Source: an uncultured Collinsella sp. | Lineage (GTDB): Bacteria > Actinomycetota > Coriobacteriia > Coriobacteriales > Coriobacteriaceae | Length of the DNA stretch: 30,602 nt | Direction of reading: 5' to 3' | Assembly (NCBI GenBank): GCA_900548495.1 | Contig: URKT01000015.1 | Span: forward strand, 1-30,602 | Shown: piece after piece, positions 9,266-16,694 of the stretch | Layout of the letters: each line of letters begins with the position of its first letter | Numbering within the stretch: the first letter of the stretch is position 1 | The notes under the pieces: model-generated | What the model saw: only the letters and a program-made list of their open reading frames with translations | The model's database searches: none | Told to the model about the DNA's origin: nothing | Program-made: the position numbers and the translations under genes

Positions 9266-9840
9266 TACTCGGCCTCCTTTGCAGCGACGGGCGCGGCTGG
9301 CGTCCCAGCGGGCGTGTCGCCAGCCCCCGTAACTGCCACAAACCCGTCCTCGCCCAGCTCAACGCCGCCGTCCCAGGCAGCGGCACCGCCTACGGTAAGC
9401 GGGTCGCCGCCGGCGCGCATCACGGCCTCCTTCTGGTCCAGGATGCCGCACGCCTCCACGATGGCATCGATCACGGTCTCGGGGCGAATGGCGCATCCGG
9501 GCGCGTACACGTCCACGGGAATCGCGCGGTCCACGCCGCCGATCACGTTGTAGGCATCGCGGAATACACCGCCCGAACACGCGCAGATGCCGCAGGCCAC
9601 CACGCACTTGGGCTCGAGCATCTGGTTGTAGATCTGGCGCACGACGGGCAGGTTCTGGGCATTGACCGACCCCGTCACCAAAAAGATGTCCGCATGCTTG
9701 GGGTTGCCGGTGTTGACCACGCCAAAGCGCTCCGCATCGAACAACGGCGTGAGCGAGGCCAGCACCTCGATATCGCATCCGTTGCAGCTCGAGCCGTCGT
9801 AATGAATAACCCACGGCGAGCGTGACATTTTATGATCCAT
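9265..9840 (-). CDS. echC: Hydrogenase small subunit, NuoB-like (EchC type)
   Basis: A 191-residue 20-kDa-family subunit binding the proximal [4Fe-4S] cluster next to the Ni-Fe site. Cysteine motifs are SCNGCDIE (about residues 18-25), CGICACSGG (about 82-90) and PGCAIRPE (about 113-120). The ATG at 9840 is preferred over the second Met because GGAGG lies 8 bases upstream. The C-terminal 40 residues, rich in Ala, Gly, Pro and Thr, extend past the family core. It lies 12 bp after the EchA-EchB fusion gene and overlaps echD by one base. Confidence 0.9.
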   Translation of the reverse strand: MDHKMSRSPWVIHYDGSSCNGCDIEVLASLTPLFDAERFGVVNTGNPKHADIFLVTGSVNAQNLPVVRQIYNQMLEPKCVVACGICACSGGVFRDAYNVIGGVDRAIPVDVYAPGCAIRPETVIDAIVEACGILDQKEAVMRAGGDPLTVGGAAAWDGGVELGEDGFVAVTGAGDTPAGTPAAPVAAKEAE

Positions 9841-9852
9841 GGATGCCGCCTC

Positions 9853-12735
9853 CTAAATAAACACGTCGACGAGGATGGGCATAAGGTTGAGCAGGCCAAA
9901 CACCAGCGCCACGCCCCATCCGAGCTTAAAGCAGCTGCGCCAGGTGCTGCGTGCGAAGGTGTTATCGATCAGTACCTCGACAAAATACGTCGCGACCATC
10001 ACGACCAGGGCGACCACCCAGCTCACCGGGTTGTCCCAGACGAAGAACATGCCCACCCACATCAAAAACAGCACGGTCTCGCACCAGTGCATAAGGGTCA
10101 TCTTGGCCAGCGTGCCGCCGCTCATCTCGGTGGCGACGCCCTGGACAATCTCCTGATGCGCGTGATGCGAGTACGAAAGATCGAACGGCGACTTGCGCAG
10201 CTTGATGGTAAGCACCGCGAGCAGCGCGAGGAAAATGGGCGCGCTGTACACGATGATGGGGGCCGACTGCCCCGTCACGGCGATGGAATCAAAGCTATCG
10301 GTGGCAAGATACAGGCCCACGCTCATCAGCAGAACGGCGGGCTCGTAGCTCATAACCTGCAGCAGCTCGCGGTCGGCGCCAACCTGGGCAAACGGACTTT
10401 GCGTCGAGGCGGACGCCAGTACCACAAAGATCGCGGCGAGCGTAACCATAAAGGCGCACAGCAGCGTGTTGGAACCCGACACAAAGATGCCGCCGCCCAC
10501 GACGGTGAAGATGAGCGCGCACGCCATGTAGGTATCGTCCATGGTGTTTACGCTGGCAGGAGCCTTGCGCAGCAGCTTGGCAACGTCGTAGAAGGGCTGG
10601 AGCAGGCGCGGACCCACGCGGCCTTGCATGCGGGCCGAAAGTTTGCGGTCAACGCCGTCGATCAGGCCGCCCACAAGCGGCGCAATCAGGGCAAACGCCA
10701 CGGTGCCAATAAATATGCCCACGACGCCCGAGCCTTCGAAATACTTGCCGCGCAGCACCGAGGGCGCGCTCATGGCAAGCCGCTCGGGCCCAATCCACGC
10801 GCAGCACAGCAGCGCAAACAAGATAATGCTGCAGCACACGACGCTACCCGCGGGGCCAATACGCTTCTCGCCAAGGGCGTCCTCCGAGTACCAATTGCGC
10901 TTTTCGGCCTTCACCTCGTGTCCCATCGAGCCGCGGAAATGGCGGTAATTGTCGGTTCCCACGCCCGAAAGATATACGTTTACGTGCGGTTTGTTGCTCA
11001 CGCGGAATGAAGTCAGCAGCACCACGGCGATAAACGCCACGATAACCACCATCAGATACATGGCGTCCTTGCCGATAACGTACGGCACACGGCCAAACAC
11101 CATGGCCAAGTAAGGCGACACCAGACCGCTCGAGATAACCGGGAACGCCACACAGCACAGAATCAGCAGTGCGGCGATGGTGTTGAGCGCCATCCATTCG
11201 GTCTTATGGACATTGACCTCAACGTTTTGAGCCGTGGGGTCGACGCCCGAAAGCTTGGCAAGCCACTTGCCCCAGAAAAAGAACGTCGCGGCCGAGCCAA
11301 AGGCAAGCACCATGATCATGAGTACGTTGCCGGTCTGCGCGAACGCCACCAGGGCGCCCCACTTGGACACGAGCATGCCAAACGGCGCCACAAACATGCC
11401 CATGATGCCCAGCATCATCAGGCGCGTCAGGTGCGGCATGCGGCTGAACATACCGTCCATGTCCTCGATATCGCGGCTGCCGATATGATGCTCGGCCGTG
11501 CCCACGCACAGGAACAGCAGCGACTTGGCCACCGTGTGGAACAAGATCAGGAAGATGGCCGCCCATACGGCCTCGGGCGCGCCGACACCCAAGCAGGCGC
11601 TGATGAGGCCCAAGTTGGAAATGGTGGAGTACGCGAGTACGCGTTTGGCGTTGCTCTGCGAGATGGCCATGAGGGCAGCGAGCAAAAACGTGATGGCACC
11701 CACACTCGTAACCATAAAACCGGTCACGGGATAGATGGCATAGAGCGGGCTCAGCTTGACCATCAGGAACACGCCGGCCTTGACCATGGTCGACGAGTGC
11801 AGCAGGGCGCTCGTGGGCGTGGGGGCAACCATGGCACCCAACAGCCAAGTGTGGAACGGCATCTGTGCGGCCTTGGTGAGTGCGGCGAGCGACAGTAGAA
11901 TGACCGGCATCACCAGCAGCGCGGATTGCGCGGTTCCGGCGCCGGAAAGCTCGATCATGCCCGAGATGGTCAGCGGCATGCCGTTGACGTGCAGGAACAT
12001 AAGGCCCGCCAAAAACGCGATGCCGCCCAGCATGTTCAGGATGATCTGGGTGAAGGCGTTTTTAATGGCCTCGGGCGTGCGCGTGTAGCCAATCATAAGG
12101 AACGAGCACACGGTGGTGATTTCCCAGCCACAGAACAGCCACTCAAGGTTGTCGCTCGTCACGATGACGAACATGGCCGAGAGGAACAGGAACATAAGCG
12201 CCAGGAACTGCGGGCGTCGATCGGGCGCGGTCTGCCCGCGCAGCGCGGCCTCGTGCTCGTCATGGGCCTGGAAGTCCTTCATGTAGCCCAGGGCATACAC
12301 GCAGATTAGGCTGCCGACGATGCCGACGGCGAGGACCATGATCACGCTCATGTAGTCTAGGTAGAGCGGCGTGGCGGTGACGGCTTCGGCCGCGGGCAGC
12401 GTCATGGCTGCAAAGGCGAGTGAGCCCACCAGCTGGACTATGCCGAGCACCGTGGTAAGCGCGTTCTTATATTTGTGCGCGTTGTACAGGATGACGGCGC
12501 ACAGAATTACGTCGATGACGGAGCTGATGATCGAGAGCACATGCGAGGTGCCGGGGGCAACCTCAAAGCTCTGCGGACCCGTGCCAAAAAACATGACGGC
12601 GACTACAACTGTCACCGCCATAATAATGCCGGAACCTATGAGCCCCACCGCATCGCGGGCGCGGTCACCGCGCGCGAGCAGCATGCCCAGCGCCGGTACC
12701 AGCGGAAACAGGGTAAGGAAATACAGTAGCGTCAT
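9853..12735 (-). CDS. Fused membrane subunit of Ech hydrogenase: EchA (NuoL/M antiporter-like) + EchB (NuoH-like)
   Basis: A 960-residue multi-spanning protein. Residues 1 to about 600 are the proton-translocating antiporter module (NuoL/EchA/HyfB), with the conserved WEITT glutamate region and HTWLLGAMVAPTPTSALLHS. From about residue 620 it becomes NuoH/EchB-like, with GVDRKLSARMQGRVGP near 695-708 and EVLIDNTFAR near 920. In known Ech and Hyf/Hyc operons these are two genes; here they form one continuous frame without an internal stop. The following genes are echC, D, E and F in canonical order, so the fusion occupies the echAB slot. It would anchor the complex and pump H+ or Na+ as ferredoxin drives H2 formation. 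A GGGGAG ribosome-binding site precedes ATG 12735. Confidence 0.9.
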   Translation of the reverse strand: MTLLYFLTLFPLVPALGMLLARGDRARDAVGLIGSGIIMAVTVVVAVMFFGTGPQSFEVAPGTSHVLSIISSVIDVILCAVILYNAHKYKNALTTVLGIVQLVGSLAFAAMTLPAAEAVTATPLYLDYMSVIMVLAVGIVGSLICVYALGYMKDFQAHDEHEAALRGQTAPDRRPQFLALMFLFLSAMFVIVTSDNLEWLFCGWEITTVCSFLMIGYTRTPEAIKNAFTQIILNMLGGIAFLAGLMFLHVNGMPLTISGMIELSGAGTAQSALLVMPVILLSLAALTKAAQMPFHTWLLGAMVAPTPTSALLHSSTMVKAGVFLMVKLSPLYAIYPVTGFMVTSVGAITFLLAALMAISQSNAKRVLAYSTISNLGLISACLGVGAPEAVWAAIFLILFHTVAKSLLFLCVGTAEHHIGSRDIEDMDGMFSRMPHLTRLMMLGIMGMFVAPFGMLVSKWGALVAFAQTGNVLMIMVLAFGSAATFFFWGKWLAKLSGVDPTAQNVEVNVHKTEWMALNTIAALLILCCVAFPVISSGLVSPYLAMVFGRVPYVIGKDAMYLMVVIVAFIAVVLLTSFRVSNKPHVNVYLSGVGTDNYRHFRGSMGHEVKAEKRNWYSEDALGEKRIGPAGSVVCCSIILFALLCCAWIGPERLAMSAPSVLRGKYFEGSGVVGIFIGTVAFALIAPLVGGLIDGVDRKLSARMQGRVGPRLLQPFYDVAKLLRKAPASVNTMDDTYMACALIFTVVGGGIFVSGSNTLLCAFMVTLAAIFVVLASASTQSPFAQVGADRELLQVMSYEPAVLLMSVGLYLATDSFDSIAVTGQSAPIIVYSAPIFLALLAVLTIKLRKSPFDLSYSHHAHQEIVQGVATEMSGGTLAKMTLMHWCETVLFLMWVGMFFVWDNPVSWVVALVVMVATYFVEVLIDNTFARSTWRSCFKLGWGVALVFGLLNLMPILVDVFI

Positions 12736-12984
12736 ACCATCACTCCCCCATGCAAAAACGCTGCAATTGTTTAACGTTATAGCTCAATTACAGGGTTGCG
12801 GTGGCAGGTTTTCGGTCAACTGGGGAGTTTTAGGCGTACGGGGTAAGGGCACGTCCGCACTGGAGTAGAGGGTGACGTTTCCTTACCGCAGCGACGGGCG
12901 CGCGGGCCACTGTGTGCGGTTTATTGGCCACGTTGGAGGATGTCCCGATAGGCTCGCGGCGGTCCAAAAAGTTGGCGCGGTAAG

Positions 12985-13009
12985 AAAAATGCGCCCCTGT
13001 GGGCGCACC
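12985..13009 (-). terminator. Rho-independent terminator of the orphan HTH gene
   Basis: On the minus strand GGTGCGCCC, a 3-nt loop and GGGCGCA are followed by TTTTT. It begins about 10 bp after the stop of the HTH gene. Confidence 0.75.
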
Positions 13010-13019
13010 ATCCCGTTCG

Positions 13020-13424
13020 CTATTCCGCCTTTTTAACACGCGGCTTGCGACCGCGCGGCTTATCAACCAGCGCGGACTCACCGCTCTCGCGATACTGGCG
13101 GCACCAAGCCTTGACCGAAGACTCGCTGGGAATCTTGTGCTTAATCATGGCTTCGCGAACCGTCAGGCCGTTTTCCAGGCGATCCTTTACCACGGCGAGC
13201 TTGACGTCGTACGAATAGGTGTGATGGCGAGCGCCCGCGTTGAGCACGGCGTCGGCGCCGCCCACGGCATATGCGCGGGCCCACTGACGAGCCGTGGCCT
13301 GGGGAATGCCAAGCTTTGCGGCGAGGGCGCGGTGACCGACCCCCTCTTGGAGGATCTCGACGGCGCGCTGCCTAACCTCGGGCGCATGCGTGCGAGTCCT
13401 AGTTGCTTCCGACATACCTGCCAC
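13020..13424 (-). CDS. Orphan transposase-OrfA-like helix-turn-helix protein
   Basis: 134 residues with two helix-turn-helix units resembling the DNA-binding OrfA of IS3/IS150-type elements. The first is near residues 18-52 (RQRAVEILQEGVGHRALAA, then IPQATARQWARAY). The second, near 70-110, has LTVREAMIKHKIPSES followed by VKAWCRQYR. The C-terminus is basic (KPRGRKPRVKKAE). No OrfB integrase (DDE domain) or terminal repeats flank it, and it has its own terminator. It is therefore either a remnant of an insertion sequence or a domesticated DNA-binding regulator. The start is uncertain: GTG at 13424 (AAGG 7 bases upstream) or ATG at 13415. It does not belong to the hydrogenase operon, which starts 285 bp downstream. 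Confidence 0.75.
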   Translation of the reverse strand: MAGMSEATRTRTHAPEVRQRAVEILQEGVGHRALAAKLGIPQATARQWARAYAVGGADAVLNAGARHHTYSYDVKLAVVKDRLENGLTVREAMIKHKIPSESSVKAWCRQYRESGESALVDKPRGRKPRVKKAE

Positions 13425-13746
13425 TTCTTAGCCTTAACCGTTAATCTGCTTTCTTACGTGCACGCTAGATAGTAGCATTTTGCTGTTTGCTCAAAGTAGT
13501 TAATTAAAATAGACGCGGCGTTATCTGGGCATTTGACACCTATTTACGACATTTCTTTATCGATTATTTACGCTGGTAGCTAGCTCGCAGCTAATCGTCA
13601 TCCGTTTGCCAACAAAATTGACATCTCTTTATGTCCTTTGGTCTAGAGGGAATAATTATTAACCCCTCCCCCAATAATTTTGAGCGGCCTGCAGGGCAGT
13701 GACGCCTCACTCCTCATGATTACCGCGCATTGCCATCCACCCGAGC
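13425..13746. other. AT-rich intergenic spacer with two TTGACA-type motifs
   Basis: No gene is visible. The stretch is clearly richer in AT than its surroundings. It contains two similar sequences, TTGACACCTATTTACGAC near 13534 and TTGACATCTCTTTATGTCC near 13619. The second holds the inverted repeat GACAT-N6-ATGTC. Either could be a -35 element or an operator, but neither has a good -10 partner. A minus-strand promoter for the HTH gene is expected near 13460-13500 (TTTGAGC and TACTAT are present at poor spacing). Confidence 0.35.
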
Positions 13747-13789
13747 AAAACAAAAAGGACGGGACCTGCTGCGCTTGCAGACCCCGCCC
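13747..13789 (-). terminator. Rho-independent terminator of the ene-reductase gene
   Basis: On the minus strand GGGCGGGGTCTG pairs with CAGGTCCCGTCC (12 bp with three G-U wobbles), followed by TTTTTGTTTT. It lies about 75 bp past the stop codon. Confidence 0.8.
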
Positions 13790-13862
13790 CGGTTGACACC
13801 CGATGGGACGCAGTCGGGCGAGGCAGGTCCGTGCTGCCGCCCCGCCTGGCCGCGATGTTCAA

Positions 13863-15893
13863 CTACAGCTCGTTGGCCGCGTGATATGCCGTGCGGATGG
13901 CGCTCGCGATGTCGGCGGTGCGCTCGCCCGAGCAGTCGCCCACGCAGGTCACGGGTACCGTCACGCCGTCCAGGTCAAACGCGTTGGCCTTGGAGCCCAC
14001 GGCCATCACCACGTAATCGCAGGCGATCTTCACCGGCTCCTCGGCACCGTCCTCGGTGGTGCGAATGGCCTCCACGCCCTCGTCGGTAATGGCGGTCAGG
14101 CGGGTCTTCACGTGCTGCTCAACGTTGTGCTCGGCAAAGTCGCTCATGATCAGCGGCAGAATGGTCTCGGACTCGCCCGCGGCAATCTTGTCGAGCATCT
14201 CGACGATCGCCACCTCGCAGCCGTGCTGCAGCAGGTACTCGGCAGTCTCGGTGCCTACCAGGCCACCGCCAATGACGGCGACGCGGCCCGTAAGCTCCAC
14301 CTTGCCGGCCAGCACGTCCCAGCTCGAGACGACCTTCTCCGAGTCGGCGCCCGGAACGGGAATGACCACGTCGTGTGCGCCCACAGCAACAATCGCAGCG
14401 TCGGCGGCGTTGAGGTCCTCAACGGTAGCGGCATGGTTGAGCTCAACCTTCACGCCCAGGCCGGGCAGAATCTTCTCGTAGTACTCGACCGAGCGCATGA
14501 TCTCGTCCTTGCGCGGGGGCGCGGCCGCCAGCACAATCTGGCCGCCCAGATGGTCGCTCGCCTCGTAAACGGTCACATCGTAGCCGCGCTTGGCCGCCAC
14601 GCGTGCGGCCTCCAGGCCGGCAATACCGCCACCCACCACGGCGATCTTCTTGTCGCCCTCGCCCGGCTTAATGGCGATGGTCGCCTCATCACCGTTCTCG
14701 GCGTTGAGCACGCACGAGATGTACTTGCGGTTTTGAATCGCGTCGACGCAGCCCTTGTTGCAGTTGAGGCACTCGCGGATGGGCTCGCCCGTGGCAGCCT
14801 TCAGCGCAATGTCGGGATCGCACATGAGCGAGCGGCCATAGGCGACGATGTCGGCCGCGCCGTCTTCCAGGATCTTCTCGCCGGCCTCGACCGAGACTAC
14901 ACGGCCGACGGTTGCCACCGGCACGGAGACCAGGGCCTTAACGCGCTCGGCCACGGGCAGCGTCCAGTTGTAGGGCATGGCGCCCATGGGCGGAATGGTG
15001 TCGCCCATGTTGCCGGTGTGGTTGGCCTGCGCGACCTGGATCATGTCGATGCCCGCGCCCTCGAGCAGCTTGGCAAACTCGCAGGCCTCGTCAGGCTGCA
15101 GGCCGCCCTTGCCGCGCGGCGTGCCGTCGGGGTTCTCCATAATCACGGGGAGCTTGTACTCCACCATCAGCTGCGGCGCGGCTTCCTTAATGGCAGCGAC
15201 GACCTCCAGCGCGTAGCGGACGCGGTTCTCGAACGAGCCACCGTACTCGTCGGTGCGCTGGTCGAGGATGGCCGAGCACAGCGAACCCACCAGGCGGTCG
15301 CCGTGGACCTCGATGGCGTCGATGCCAGCCTGCTGCGCGCGGGCAGCCGAGGCGGCGATGGCCTCCTTGATCTGGGTGAGCTGCTCTACGCTCGCCTCGT
15401 TCACAAAGTGCTGCATATCGTGGTGCAGCTTGGCGTATGCCTGGTTGCGGATCTCGTTGGACTCGGCCATCTTGGCAGCAAAGGTCTCCTCGTCGCCGGC
15501 GGCCTTGGCCTCCTGCGCGGCCTTGGCGGCAGCCATGGAGCCCATGACCATGCGGCCGACACCGGACACGTCGTACTCGGGGTGGAACAGCTGCAGCGCG
15601 ACCTTGGCACCGTGCTTGTGAACGGTGTCGGCCAGGGCCTTAAACGTGGGGATTTGGGCGTCGGTTGCCAGCTTGGGCGTGGGGCTTGCGGTCATGACGG
15701 GAGCGACGTCGCCGATGACGATGTAGCTCACGCCGCCACGGGCCAGGCGCTCGTAAAAAGCCAGGCTGCGCTCGCCAATGGAACCGTCGCGCTCCTCGTA
15801 GCCGGTGGTAAGCGGCGGGAACATAATGCGGTTCTTGAGCTCAAGGGGGCCAACCGTAATGGGCTGGAGCAGCTTGGATGCAGGTGCGGTCAT
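13863..15893 (-). CDS. NADH:flavin oxidoreductase / ene-reductase with [4Fe-4S], FMN and FAD (FadH/BaiCD family)
   Basis: 676 residues. The N-terminal TIM barrel is of the old-yellow-enzyme type (PLELKNRIMFPPLTT, then EVHGDRL and RTDEYGGSFENR), binding FMN. A [4Fe-4S] motif CxxCxxxC-x11-C lies near residues 380-398 (CLNCNKGC, then SCVLN). FAD (GGGIAGLEAA) and NAD(P)H (GGGLVGTETAEYL) Rossmann motifs follow. The family includes 2,4-dienoyl-CoA reductase, trimethylamine dehydrogenase, bile-acid reductases BaiCD/BaiH and enoate reductases; the substrate cannot be told from sequence. An unusual Ala- and charge-rich stretch at about 105-170 sits where a shorter barrel loop is normal. AGAGAGG precedes ATG 15893. 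The gene appears monocistronic, and a palindrome array lies upstream. Confidence 0.88.
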   Translation of the reverse strand: MTAPASKLLQPITVGPLELKNRIMFPPLTTGYEERDGSIGERSLAFYERLARGGVSYIVIGDVAPVMTASPTPKLATDAQIPTFKALADTVHKHGAKVALQLFHPEYDVSGVGRMVMGSMAAAKAAQEAKAAGDEETFAAKMAESNEIRNQAYAKLHHDMQHFVNEASVEQLTQIKEAIAASAARAQQAGIDAIEVHGDRLVGSLCSAILDQRTDEYGGSFENRVRYALEVVAAIKEAAPQLMVEYKLPVIMENPDGTPRGKGGLQPDEACEFAKLLEGAGIDMIQVAQANHTGNMGDTIPPMGAMPYNWTLPVAERVKALVSVPVATVGRVVSVEAGEKILEDGAADIVAYGRSLMCDPDIALKAATGEPIRECLNCNKGCVDAIQNRKYISCVLNAENGDEATIAIKPGEGDKKIAVVGGGIAGLEAARVAAKRGYDVTVYEASDHLGGQIVLAAAPPRKDEIMRSVEYYEKILPGLGVKVELNHAATVEDLNAADAAIVAVGAHDVVIPVPGADSEKVVSSWDVLAGKVELTGRVAVIGGGLVGTETAEYLLQHGCEVAIVEMLDKIAAGESETILPLIMSDFAEHNVEQHVKTRLTAITDEGVEAIRTTEDGAEEPVKIACDYVVMAVGSKANAFDLDGVTVPVTCVGDCSGERTADIASAIRTAYHAANEL

Positions 15894-15945
15894 GGATATT
15901 CCTCTCTTGTAGGCGCGGCGGCGATGGTGCCGCGTAGTTGTCTAG

Positions 15946-15975
15946 AGGATATGGCATGGGAGCACAACAGCACAA
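15946..15975 (-). promoter_or_regulatory. Possible promoter of the ene-reductase gene
   Basis: On the minus strand TTGTGC (15970-15975) and TATCCT (15946-15951) are separated by 18 bp, about 53 bp upstream of the start codon. Match to consensus is moderate (4/6 each). It lies between the palindrome array and the gene. Confidence 0.3.
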
Positions 15976-16035
15976 CGAAAATCGGCGAATATCAAGTGGC
16001 GGCAGGTGGATGGGGTGGGGCGGCCCGTCGGTTTG

Positions 16036-16332
16036 TCTCAATCTGTAACAACAACTCGGCAAAACCGGGTCTTACTGTTACAGATCGAGACATTCCTCTC
16101 GACCCATCCTCAACAATCTAGATCTGTAACAGCTAGGCCCACTTTTGACCCCTACCTGTTACAGATCGAGACAAACCAAACCCGCCTGCTAGAAAATCTC
16201 AATCTATAACAACAACTCGGCAAAATCCGTCCCTCGTGTTACAGATTTAGACAAACACGACCCAACCCACCGGTATATCTCGATCTGTAACACCCAGCCG
16301 CCTAAATCGGGTCTAGATGTTACAGATCGAGA
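16036..16332. repeat. Four-unit array of palindromes, 80/81-bp period, eight 15-bp half-sites on a 40-41-bp pitch
   Basis: Eight copies of a 15-mer (consensus TGTTACAGATCGAGA) alternate in orientation. Reverse copies lie at 16036-16050, 16117-16131, 16197-16211 and 16278-16292. Forward copies lie at 16076-16090, 16157-16171, 16237-16251 and 16318-16332. Every within-unit spacer is exactly 25 bp and between-unit spacers are 26, 25 and 26 bp. The spacers vary in sequence but mostly keep an inner inverted repeat around an AT-rich centre, for example ACTCGG-CAAAA-CCGGGT in unit 1 and TAGG...CCTA in unit 2. Each unit can therefore form a nested hairpin. The array lies between tRNA-fMet and the ene-reductase promoter. 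Its function is unknown; it could be an operator array, a structured RNA, or a tandem palindromic mobile repeat. Confidence 0.92.
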
Positions 16333-16382
16333 TTTTGTTTGAGAGGCCGAGAATTGGACCGAAAACACGGTCCCGAAATAAC

Positions 16383-16412
16383 AAAAAAGCTCGCCGGCTA
16401 GGCCGACGAGCT
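16383..16412 (-). terminator. Rho-independent terminator of tRNA-fMet
   Basis: On the minus strand AGCTCGTCGGC pairs with GCCGGCGAGCT (one G-U wobble) and is followed by TTTTTTG. It starts about 10 bp after the tRNA CCA end. Confidence 0.85.
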
Positions 16413-16421
16413 GTAAGTTCT

Positions 16422-16498
16422 TGGTCGCGGGGGCAGGATTTGAACCTACGACCTCCGGGTTATGAGCCCGGCGAGCTACCAGACTGCTCCACCCCGCA
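16422..16498 (-). tRNA. Initiator tRNA-fMet (anticodon CAT)
   Basis: 77 nt including an encoded CCA. The anticodon loop CTCATAA is closed by CCGGG/CCCGG, giving the three consecutive G-C pairs at 29-31/39-41 that mark initiator tRNA. The A11-U24 pair in the D stem, another bacterial initiator hallmark, is also present. The acceptor stem is TGCGGGG/CCCCGCG, so positions 1 and 72 form a U-G wobble instead of the common C-A mismatch. Initiators need a weak 1-72 pair, so this still fits. Confidence 0.96.
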
Positions 16499-16529
16499 AT
16501 GTCTGGGCGCCTCATGTGCGCAAGAAAGA

Positions 16530-16558
16530 ATATTACGCGGGAGTTCGGTAAACGGCAA
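16530..16558 (-). promoter_or_regulatory. Promoter of tRNA-fMet
   Basis: On the minus strand TTGCCG (16553-16558), a 17-bp spacer and TAATAT (16530-16535) lie about 32 bp before the tRNA 5' end. Spacing is ideal for the housekeeping sigma factor. Confidence 0.6.
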
Positions 16559-16694
16559 GGAAAATCTCGTAGAGCATAATTCCTTCATATTTAAACCCCT
16601 CAGCCCCTATCACCGTAAACGAATCGCAGCCGAGCGCCGTCGACGGCACGTATACAATGGTGCGCGTCCTTTTATGCCGACACCGGGAGTAGAC

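Noticed and set aside
13803..16121. 772-residue plus-strand frame opposite the ene-reductase
   Set aside because: It is a shadow frame; the minus-strand gene has clear FMN, Fe-S, FAD and NAD motifs.
16036..16332. CRISPR array
   Set aside because: The repeats are only 15 bp, alternate in orientation and are not all identical. The spacers resemble each other and no cas gene is nearby.
16317..16694. N-terminal extension of coaX
   Set aside because: It would read through the terminator and tRNA-fMet antisense. The family start MLLAIDMGNT has its own ribosome-binding site.
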